Assembly (NCBI GenBank): GCA_041862635.1
Contig: JBGVTO010000195.1
Span: 5,653 to 69,652 of the forward strand
Length of the DNA: 64,000 nucleotides
Direction of reading: 5' to 3'
Source: NIOZ-UU13 sp041862635
GTDB lineage: Bacteria > Planctomycetota > Phycisphaerae > Sedimentisphaerales > Anaerobacaceae
The notes beneath the pieces were generated by a model, which saw only the letters and a program-made list of their open reading frames with translations, was not told the origin of the DNA and did not search any database. The position numbers and the translations under genes are program-made. Positions 7,919 to 14,977 of the stretch are shown here, one piece after another. The first letter of the stretch is position 1. Every line of letters begins with the position of its first letter.

Positions 7919-9571
7919 ATGAAACGGCAGAAAATTCTTACATTGGCAATGATGCTTTTAGCAACCAGCATTTCAAAAACGGTTGCTTTGGGAAAAACCA
8001 TCTACATCGATGACGACGCCAACGGCCCTAACACCACAAACGCAGAGGCCCTCGATACAGAAACCAATGTTTTAGATTCAGGGTCCAAAGATTTCGCGTA
8101 TGCTCAACCTGCGAATCAAGTCGCCGGTGAGATGACCCAGGATACCACATGGTCCGGGACCTGTATCCTTGAAGATACCGTTATTGTACCGAGCGGTAGA
8201 GTCTTGAATATTGAGCCTGGAACGGTGGTTTTGATAAAGGACACAGTAACGCTCATCGTCTATGGACAGCTCCTCGCTATTGGGAACGAAACCGAGCCAA
8301 TTCGCTTTACACGCTACCGTAATGGCAAGTGGAAACAGATTATGTTTGTAGAGGCAGCAGATAGCCGTCTTGAGCACTGTATTATCGAGTATGCCGATAG
8401 CGAAGGTCAGCACCAGGACTATTACGAGCCGGGGCCGAGGACATATCACGAGGCAGTCGTTGTCCTGGCAAGTCAAGTCGATATAGAAAAGTGTATTTTT
8501 CAGAATCTTCCCAACGAAGCCGCAAATGCCCAGGGAGATGCCATAGCCGTTATATCGGATGACCAGGACCACCCCGGAAAAGCAACAGCGCATATTAGAG
8601 GTAGTCGGTTTCTTTCAATCGGGCAGGCCGTTCATACCAGATATTCCTATGTGTTAGTTGAGGACTGTTTTTTTACAGGAAAGCGAGGCGATAACGACGA
8701 CGTCGATTTGTATGGAGAGAGCACTCCACCTCCTCTTATACGAAACAACCTGTTCTTGAACCCCGAACATGATGATATGATAAATCCCACCAAATGCTCG
8801 GCGGTCATTATTGGAAACGTTATCGCAGGGAGCGACGACCACGGCGTCGTTCTACGGGACAGGAGCTTTCCCATCATGATAAACAACTTAATCTATAATT
8901 GCAGCAGCGCCGCCATCGCGGTGGAAAATTCGTGCCAGGCGCTCCTGGTGAACAACACGATTGTCAATTGCAGCAGGGGCATTAGGCTTTTTGACCTGGG
9001 CAGGTGGGGCCCTCCATATCGACTGACTCCGGGTGGAGGGACGGCAACGTTGATTAACTGTATTATTTGGGATTGCCAGCAGCCTGTCACCTTGGCAGAC
9101 AGTTCAAATAAACAAATCGAAGACCGAGGCTCCCACATAAACATTAAATATTGCAACATTGAAGGCGGCCGGAACAGCGTATCAGTGTCCGGGATTCATT
9201 CGACTCTTACGTGGGGCCAGGGAAATATCAATACCGACCCTAAATTCGTTAATCCGGGCATCGGTGATTATCACCTGAAATCCCAGGCCGGCCGATGGGA
9301 TACGCCTATGCAGAGCTGGGTCAAAGACCAAGTCACAAGCCCGTGTATTGACACAGGAGACATGAGCACTGCCATCGGGTTTGAGCCTTTCCCCAATGGC
9401 GGCATAATCAACATGGGAGCGTATGGTGGCACAGCCGAGGCCAGCAAGTCATACTTTGACAAGCCGCCTTGTGAAACAATCATCGCAGGCGACATAAACG
9501 GCGACTGCAAAGTTGACTATCTGGACTTTGCTATTATGGCCTTTCATTGGCTTGATGATAAAAGCGAGTAA
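7919..9571 (+). CDS. Secreted right-handed beta-helix protein with C-terminal dockerin-like module
   Basis: A signal peptide covers about residues 1-25 and GGAGGAG lies 7 bp before the ATG. The body contains many short turns of the type NNLIYNCSSAAIAVENS and NNTIVNCSRGIRL, typical of parallel right-handed beta-helix proteins (pectate-lyase fold). Residues about 523-545 (AGDINGDCKVDYLDFAIMAF and following HWL) form one Ca-binding dockerin-like segment. It is probably exported and acts on, or binds, polysaccharide. No catalytic residues can be assigned, so a lyase activity is not claimed. It begins a run of surface and secretion-type genes. Confidence 0.8.
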   Translation: MKRQKILTLAMMLLATSISKTVALGKTIYIDDDANGPNTTNAEALDTETNVLDSGSKDFAYAQPANQVAGEMTQDTTWSGTCILEDTVIVPSGRVLNIEPGTVVLIKDTVTLIVYGQLLAIGNETEPIRFTRYRNGKWKQIMFVEAADSRLEHCIIEYADSEGQHQDYYEPGPRTYHEAVVVLASQVDIEKCIFQNLPNEAANAQGDAIAVISDDQDHPGKATAHIRGSRFLSIGQAVHTRYSYVLVEDCFFTGKRGDNDDVDLYGESTPPPLIRNNLFLNPEHDDMINPTKCSAVIIGNVIAGSDDHGVVLRDRSFPIMINNLIYNCSSAAIAVENSCQALLVNNTIVNCSRGIRLFDLGRWGPPYRLTPGGGTATLINCIIWDCQQPVTLADSSNKQIEDRGSHINIKYCNIEGGRNSVSVSGIHSTLTWGQGNINTDPKFVNPGIGDYHLKSQAGRWDTPMQSWVKDQVTSPCIDTGDMSTAIGFEPFPNGGIINMGAYGGTAEASKSYFDKPPCETIIAGDINGDCKVDYLDFAIMAFHWLDDKSE

Positions 9572-9659
9572 GGGCAGCAGTGCTCCATTGGCCCTCCTGA
9601 GATGCACGGACTGTGAAGTTGAAATTCGTGAATGCAGAGCGAAACAGAAAAGATTTCTT

Positions 9660-9688
9660 TTGACTTTAAGATACTAAAAGAATAGGAT
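9660..9688 (+). promoter_or_regulatory. Predicted promoter of the first pseudopilin gene
   Basis: TTGACT (9660-9665) and TAGGAT (9683-9688) are spaced by 17 bp, 40 bp before the ATG. The -10 is a weak match. Confidence 0.4.
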
Positions 9689-9727
9689 GGTCTTAGGTTC
9701 TGCTAATACAGGAATAACAGTGTCATC

Positions 9728-10546
9728 ATGAACAGACAAAGAGGATTTACCCTGATAGAGCTTTTGGTAGTCATTGCCATTATTGCACTATTGATGGCGA
9801 TATTGATGCCGGCTTTACAGCGGGTAAGGGGACAGGCCAGATGCGTTGCGTGCCTAAACAGGCTCAAACAATGGGGCCTGTTCTTTGCGATGTACGCCGA
9901 AGACTACGATGGCCGATTCATGGAGGGCCATACGGCCCAGCCTCAGCCCAATCGGTGGGTCAGCGCACTTGGGGACTACTATAAATGGGATGACGAATTT
10001 ACCTGTTGTCCGAATGCGACTAAGCCGTGGGTTGATAAGAATGGTATCACCGAGGGAGCCGAGGGAACGGCCGTCGGTGTGACCATGGCCTGGGGCTACA
10101 TGAACCAGAGTCACTGGGCCAAGCCGATGAAGGGAAGTTACGGGATCAACGGCTATTGTGTTAATATCCAGCCGGGCAGGGAACCTCGCGGGGAAGCATC
10201 TTGGTACTGGCGCGGGCCGGCTGTGGCGGGGGCCGCGTACGTGCCATTGTTCCTCGGGGCACAGCGCTATAATGGTGTGGTGGACTCAGTAGATGACCCT
10301 CCAGCATATGACGGCCAGGGGTGGGCTGAAGGTGGTGAGGGGCGTATGTTACGTTACTGTTTAAACCGGCACGGTGGCTTTGTGGACGGGATTTTTCTGG
10401 ATTTTTCTGGCAGGAAAATAGGGCTTAAGGAGTTGTGGACGTTTAAGTGGCATCGACGGTACGACACCACCGGCCCCTGGACAACAGCAGGCGGGTGTCA
10501 GCCCAGTGACTGGCCCCAATGGATGAAAAGTTTTAAGGACTACTGA
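9728..10546 (+). CDS. Prepilin-type pseudopilin-like protein (H-X9-D family)
   Basis: The N-terminus is MNRQRG followed by FTLIELLVVIAIIALL, so a prepilin peptidase cut after G6 and a 20-residue hydrophobic helix are expected. The globular part is rich in aromatic residues. It ends with an NRHGGFVDGIFLDFS segment (His, nine residues, then Asp-Phe) and a GLKELWTFKWHRRYD...WPQWMKSFKDY tail that is shared almost word for word with the pseudopilin at 11424. Such proteins are numerous in Planctomycetota; whether they form pili, a type II secretion pseudopilus or something else is not known from the sequence. Confidence 0.85.
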   Translation: MNRQRGFTLIELLVVIAIIALLMAILMPALQRVRGQARCVACLNRLKQWGLFFAMYAEDYDGRFMEGHTAQPQPNRWVSALGDYYKWDDEFTCCPNATKPWVDKNGITEGAEGTAVGVTMAWGYMNQSHWAKPMKGSYGINGYCVNIQPGREPRGEASWYWRGPAVAGAAYVPLFLGAQRYNGVVDSVDDPPAYDGQGWAEGGEGRMLRYCLNRHGGFVDGIFLDFSGRKIGLKELWTFKWHRRYDTTGPWTTAGGCQPSDWPQWMKSFKDY

Positions 10547-10851
10547 AAAGAGCTCCTGCACCCAGAATCGCCGACTTTATCATGACCCTACCTCAGATAC
10601 CCCTTCGGCTTGAGTTTGGCCATTGTAGAACTCTAAAATCCCTCTAAAATCAGTCCTAAAGAAAATACCGAGGCTGCCTGAGGCTGGCCGTTTTGGCGCA
10701 AGAATTCTCCGTATATTAGGTCATTCTCATTTGGTTTTTCCGGTTCTTATGTTATAGTTTATTAAAGGGCTTGTTTTCACGAACAAGCCGTTCCGATAAT
10801 TCGTTTGAAGCTGACTAAAGGGTTGTCATCCCATAAATGGAGGTAGCTAAA
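10547..10851. other. Intergenic stretch with duplicated block and hairpin
   Basis: It holds a copy of a repeated block (10584-10670: GACCCTACCTCAGATACC and so on) that also occurs at 19254-19345, and a perfect 8-bp hairpin GGCTTGTT/AACAAGCC at 10768-10789 without a T-run. No gene is seen. Confidence 0.6.
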
Positions 10852-11196
10852 ATGGGGATTGAAAAGCTCTCAGAAAATGTTCTTCTCGTTAGTTTACCTA
10901 AAGAGCCACATTTAATAAGTGATGAGCTTGTAATTGTTAATAAAATCGTAGGCGATGGACATGCCTGTGACGTAATTATTGATTTTTCCAGCGTCGCACT
11001 ACTGACATCTGAGAGCATAAGCAGCCTCATTATATTGGAGGGATTTCTGAAAAACGTCGGACACAAAGTCATTTTGTACGCTGTTTCCTCAATGATCCGA
11101 CAAATCCTTGAACGAACCGGCATTCGACCATTATTTGAATTTGCCGATGACCGGTTTGCCGCCTTGCAATCTGTACAACCTTCCTCTTTATTTTGA
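10852..11196 (+). CDS. STAS-domain protein (anti-sigma factor antagonist-like)
   Basis: The protein is a single STAS domain of 114 residues: a first strand VLLVSLP, the central DVIIDFSSVALLTSESISSLI segment that contains the loop where SpoIIAA-type proteins carry the phosphorylated serine, and a final helix ending in PLFEFADD. ATG 10852 is chosen because GGAGGT at 10839-10844 precedes it; an in-frame ATG at 10837 lies upstream of that Shine-Dalgarno sequence. No cognate kinase or anti-sigma factor is adjacent, so the partner is unknown. Confidence 0.8.
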   Translation: MGIEKLSENVLLVSLPKEPHLISDELVIVNKIVGDGHACDVIIDFSSVALLTSESISSLIILEGFLKNVGHKVILYAVSSMIRQILERTGIRPLFEFADDRFAALQSVQPSSLF

Positions 11197-11239
11197 TTAT
11201 TTAGCCGGCCCACAAAATCTCACATAAGGCACCCATCGC

Positions 11240-11300
11240 CCTTCAATTTAAAACGCCTCACAAGCCATTTAAACAACGAGCTCGTCTTGAGGGACGTCTG
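11240..11300 (+). repeat. Dispersed AGCTCGTCTT element, copy 1
   Basis: The segment with CAATTTAAAACGCCTCAC, then CCATTTAAAC, then GAGCTCGTCTTGAGGG, recurs at 53881-53940 and in shorter forms at 17960-17996 and 18493-18535. This copy begins 184 bp before the start codon of the pseudopilin gene. Confidence 0.6.
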
Positions 11301-11331
11301 ACATCCCGCAGCTTAACAATCAGCCGATAGT

Positions 11332-11361
11332 TTGCATTACTGCGACTGAGTGTGTTATAAT
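11332..11361 (+). promoter_or_regulatory. Predicted promoter of the second pseudopilin gene
   Basis: TTGCAT (11332-11337) and a perfect TATAAT (11356-11361) are separated by 18 bp; the start codon is at 11424. Confidence 0.6.
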
Positions 11362-11423
11362 TATGGCAGAAAAGCATACCTGCAAAACTCATTATCTCTC
11401 TTTGAAAGAGAAGGGTAAAAGTA

Positions 11424-12287
11424 ATGCGTAAGCGAAACGGCTTTACCCCGTTAGAAATAAGAACTCCCAATCAGGAGAGCAGAAGATTTCTAACGGGGTT
11501 TACACTAATAGAGCTATTGGTAGTGATTGCAATTATAGCATTACTGATGGCGATATTAATGCCGGCCCTTCGTCGGGCCAAGGAGCAGGTTAAGGAGGTA
11601 GTCTGCAAGAGCCATCTGCACCAATGGTCGGTCTGCTTTATGATGTACACGTCCGACTATGACGGCAGGTTCATGCCGGGCATCGACGAAGATTGGGCAA
11701 CGGGACGATTCTCGTGGATATATACGCTGATTCCCTATTATACCGACCCGGTTATTCGCCTTTGTCCAAAGGCCAAACACACTGTTGAGGAGGGGGGCAC
11801 AATGCCCTGGGTGGCTTGGGACGTTAGCAAAACCAATCCCAATGATTTTTCGTATCTCAGAGAACCAATGTACAAGATCGGCAGTTACGGGCTTAACTGG
11901 TGGGTCAATGACAGCGACCTGGTGGTGGGTGCGCATGATGCGAAAAACAAATGGCGACGGACCGGCCAAAAGAATGCGAGTATGATTCCTGTGTTAATGG
12001 ACTGCGGGTTTATGCTGGTCCGTTCCGAGCCGTCAGACCCGCCCCCGGAACAGGATGGAGAGTTCCTCTGGGCATTCGGGGGCGGCATGAGACGTGTCTG
12101 CACGAATCGGCACAACGGTGAGGTAAACATATTCTTTATGGACTTCTCTACGCACAAGGTGGGTCTCAAGGAACTGTGGACACTAAATTGGCACCGCAGT
12201 TTTGATACTCGTAATCCCTGGACCAAAGCCGGCCTCGTACAGCCTTCTGATTGGCCCCAATGGATGAGAAAGTTTAGGGACTACTGA
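11424..12287 (+). CDS. Pseudopilin-like protein with palindromic element inserted in its leader
   Basis: The protein is a paralogue of the 9728 gene: the same FTLIELLVVIAIIALLMAIL helix, a similar globular part and the same GLKELWTLNWHRSFD...WPQWMRKFRDY end. Unlike its sister it starts MRKRNGFTPLEIRTPNQESR and continues RFLTG before FTLIELL, so the predicted cleaved leader is 25 residues instead of 6. The extra 19 codons are a perfect inverted repeat (see the repeat at 11445) flanked by near-identical GGCTTTAC/GGGTTTAC. A prepilin peptidase site (G25-F26, E30) is kept. Homology to the sister gene makes the gene real; the function in secretion or adhesion is inferred. Confidence 0.85.
   Translation: MRKRNGFTPLEIRTPNQESRRFLTGFTLIELLVVIAIIALLMAILMPALRRAKEQVKEVVCKSHLHQWSVCFMMYTSDYDGRFMPGIDEDWATGRFSWIYTLIPYYTDPVIRLCPKAKHTVEEGGTMPWVAWDVSKTNPNDFSYLREPMYKIGSYGLNWWVNDSDLVVGAHDAKNKWRRTGQKNASMIPVLMDCGFMLVRSEPSDPPPEQDGEFLWAFGGGMRRVCTNRHNGEVNIFFMDFSTHKVGLKELWTLNWHRSFDTRNPWTKAGLVQPSDWPQWMRKFRDY
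11445..11499. repeat. CCCCGTTAGA palindromic element, copy A (inside a CDS)
   Basis: Perfect 14-bp arms, ACCCCGTTAGAAAT (11445-11458) and ATTTCTAACGGGGT (11486-11499), enclose a 27-nt centre with an inner CTCC/GGAG stem. It lies in frame inside the prepilin gene. The flanks GGCTTTAC (11439-11446) and GGGTTTAC (11496-11503) look like a target duplication, which gives a net insertion of 57 bp. Confidence 0.85.
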
Positions 12288-12299
12288 AAAATATTTAGG

Positions 12300-12646
12300 T
12301 TACTTCTCCAATCCTTCTCTTATTTCTTAAAACCCCTCTCACAGACTGTCTAAATAAAACCCTGAGATGGTTTAAACTTTTAGCAGCATATATGGAGTTT
12401 GTCTGCTGTCGTCCTTAAACAACCGGGGCCTATACCTAATCGTTCGGTACAGGCCCCGAATTGCCTGCACTTGTGTAACCACACCTGTGCCTGCGTTATC
12501 CCCTTTGCTGTCTGCGACAGCAGACAAGGGGGTGCAGGCAGGTACAAGTGACACAAATCTGCAATATCTACCCCGTTAGATACGAAAAATTCGACATTAT
12601 CTAACGGGATCAACCATACAATTTTAATTTCCAGCCAAATCTCGGT
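12300..12646. other. Convergent intergenic region duplicated near 19.3-19.5 kb
   Basis: From the phrase AAAACCCCTCTC to the TATGGAGTTTGTC and ACAACCGGGGCCTA segments this region aligns with 19300-19440, and its palindrome and following bases align with 19448-19560. It contains a GGGGCCT...AGGCCCC hairpin near 12426-12456 and an imperfect GC-rich palindrome at 12487-12545. No coding potential is evident. Confidence 0.6.
12572..12608. repeat. CCCCGTTAGA palindromic element, copy B
   Basis: Arms CCCGTTAGATA (12572-12582) and TATCTAACGGG (12598-12608) are perfect over 11 bp. It sits about 40 bp beyond the stop codon of the minus-strand LamG gene. Confidence 0.8.
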
Positions 12647-14833
12647 TTACGGTGCCGGGGGATACAATCGAATATCATCAAAGTACATCATACCTGAGCC
12701 ACCGGCTACCGGATTGTTCTTGTTACCCAGACCAAGGGAAATTGTATTGACATTTGCAAGGTTTATGCCGAATGCCTGCAGGTCGATAGTCCATTCCGTC
12801 CATCTGGTTACCTGTGCTGCCTCGGGATTATCGTGATTGACTACCGCGCTGCCGTTGAGAGCAGCATACAAAGTCTCGGCGGCATTAGCCGGATTGCCTC
12901 TGAACCAAATCGATAATGTGGTAATACCATTCTCGGTCCAGTCACGCGGATAGGTCAATGTCAACGTCGCTTCAGAGTAACCAACGCTATTGTCGTAGAA
13001 GAGCGGCATCGACTGGTTGCCTCCGTGAACGATAGTTTGCTCGGCAAAGGGCGGATTGTCATAACCAACTAAAGAGCCATTTGTAGGATCATCGTATCCG
13101 TCTATCCACGCGAGAAATATCCTGTTGCTGGCGGGGTCCTCGGGATTAAGGTCATTGTAGCTCTCGAAATCGTCCACGACAAGGAAGTTGGCTGTCGTAA
13201 AGCTCCATACATTACCTGTCCACGGACTGTCGGGATTGGTATTATTGGCCTCGTCGATTCGCCAATAGTAAGTGGTATTCCAAAGGAGTTTTGCTGGTTC
13301 ATAGCTCTCAGCACCAAGGTTTCCTGTGCCCTTATACTCCGGCGAACCGGCATCGGCATTTCGTACTGTCTCTTTGTCTGTGCCGAAATAGACCTGATGC
13401 GAATCGGCATAGACTCCCCGTGTCCAGGTGAGAATCGGAGTATGCTTTACATCCACAGCGCCGTTGGCCGGGACCGAGCTCCCGACGGCGCCCTCAGTAG
13501 TAAAGCTCCAGACGCCGCCTTTATACGTATCGACGGCATCGAACTCATCGACCCGCCAGTAGTAGGTCTTAGCCAATTCAAGTGTGCCGGGAGAATAGTT
13601 TGCACCTCCCTGTGGGAGTCCACCAGCGGCATTGCTCACCTCATCAAAGTTGTCACCGAAATATACTGTGTGCAATTTCGAACCGAAGCCTCCCGTCCAG
13701 CTCAGAGTTATATCCGTCTCTACCTGCTCTGCGGCATCAGCCGGGACTGGGTAGTAGGCGGTCTTGGGGGGAACCGAAAAGCTCCAGATATCACCTTTCC
13801 AGGGACTGTTCGGCTCAGCTTCATTGACCTCGTCGATTCGCCAGTAGTAAGTTGTGCCGGGAACAAGACCATCCGGATAAGGAAATCCTGGGAAGCCGAC
13901 AACAATAAACGTTTCGGCCTGGTTACCAACAAACGTGCCTTCGGCGCCGGCGTCCACATCATCAAAATTTTCACCAACATACACATCGTGTGAGACCGCG
14001 AGACCTCCCGGTAACCAGCTAAGGTTTGCCCATGTATCCGGATGTAGGGCACCATCCTCCGGCTTGGGGGCCAAGGCGTAAGGCCATACCTCACCTTCCA
14101 TCGCGCCCATTATTTCGGGCACCGACAAGGCATGGTTGTAAATCCTTACATCGTCGATCGCGCCAATCCAGTCGCAGCCCCACCCATCCGAGCCGATGAG
14201 CACAGGTGTCTGACTGCTGGTAATTGGGCCCATTGGGGTCGAATCGGTCTCCTCTCCATTGAGATAGCATTTCAGCGTCGTCCCGTCATACGAGCACGCG
14301 ATATGGCACCACTCATAGCGCTCCAGATTTCTGCCGACGAAGGCCCAGGCCCTCGGCGACGTATTGAACGTAAACGCCATGTAGGGCTCAGGACCGCCCC
14401 AGCCGTATCGAACCTGCCAGCTCCAGCTGGGACTCATCGTGCTCAACGCCTTGCACATCGGCGCTGTCTCACCGCCAGGGCTGCCCTGACCCTCCGGATC
14501 ATCCGCGTCAGGTCTTATCCAGAGGGCTATGGAGGTCGGCCCGGTGATATCCAGGCTGGAGCTATGGCCGCAATCGATGTAGTTCACACTGCCATAGACC
14601 GAGGTGTCGCCATAGAACTCCAGGGCTGTCCCGCTGATGCCGGGAATCCATGTGGGATCGTCGAAGTCGGGATTGTCCAGAAAGGTCCCGTCGTTGCCGT
14701 TACCGCTCGAATCGTAAACCGTGGTGCCGGAACCCTCGTCGAGCCTCCAGTGACCCACCAAATCGGCCCACACACTGCCTGAGACGCTCAGGACAAGAAT
14801 AAAAGAAACCAGATAAATCATTTTTCTACACAT
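12647..14833 (-). CDS. Secreted LamG-domain protein with Fn3-like blocks
   Basis: A signal peptide spans residues 1-23, and GGAGGA lies 7 bp before the ATG. Residues about 25-240 form a LamG/concanavalin-like domain (VGHWRLDEGSGTTVYDSSGN to AIDDVRIYNHAL). Three blocks of about 95 residues follow, each with an SHDVYVGENFDDV or SHQVYFGT core and a TYYWRIDEVN...W.F end, which resemble Fn3-type beta-sandwiches. The last 170 residues (VDDFESYND to YFDDIRLYPPAP) form a carbohydrate-binding-like jelly roll. It is paralogous to the next gene upstream on the same strand. Its role is probably cell-surface glycan binding; no enzyme motif is seen. Confidence 0.85.
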   Translation of the reverse strand: MCRKMIYLVSFILVLSVSGSVWADLVGHWRLDEGSGTTVYDSSGNGNDGTFLDNPDFDDPTWIPGISGTALEFYGDTSVYGSVNYIDCGHSSSLDITGPTSIALWIRPDADDPEGQGSPGGETAPMCKALSTMSPSWSWQVRYGWGGPEPYMAFTFNTSPRAWAFVGRNLERYEWCHIACSYDGTTLKCYLNGEETDSTPMGPITSSQTPVLIGSDGWGCDWIGAIDDVRIYNHALSVPEIMGAMEGEVWPYALAPKPEDGALHPDTWANLSWLPGGLAVSHDVYVGENFDDVDAGAEGTFVGNQAETFIVVGFPGFPYPDGLVPGTTYYWRIDEVNEAEPNSPWKGDIWSFSVPPKTAYYPVPADAAEQVETDITLSWTGGFGSKLHTVYFGDNFDEVSNAAGGLPQGGANYSPGTLELAKTYYWRVDEFDAVDTYKGGVWSFTTEGAVGSSVPANGAVDVKHTPILTWTRGVYADSHQVYFGTDKETVRNADAGSPEYKGTGNLGAESYEPAKLLWNTTYYWRIDEANNTNPDSPWTGNVWSFTTANFLVVDDFESYNDLNPEDPASNRIFLAWIDGYDDPTNGSLVGYDNPPFAEQTIVHGGNQSMPLFYDNSVGYSEATLTLTYPRDWTENGITTLSIWFRGNPANAAETLYAALNGSAVVNHDNPEAAQVTRWTEWTIDLQAFGINLANVNTISLGLGNKNNPVAGGSGMMYFDDIRLYPPAP

Positions 14834-14977
14834 AATGTTCCTCCTTCAAAAAGTTAAATTAAAACAGTTATATATTATGTTTTGGCCACACACCAAAATA
14901 TTCGTTTTTTCAACAGGCATCAGAAAGCTCATCTATGAGAATGTCACTCACACAGCTTATGGTGCTTTTTGTTCCGG

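Noticed and set aside
13397..13993. 198-codon plus-strand frame inside the LamG gene
   Set aside because: It is antisense to a long, domain-rich gene with a signal peptide and ribosome site.
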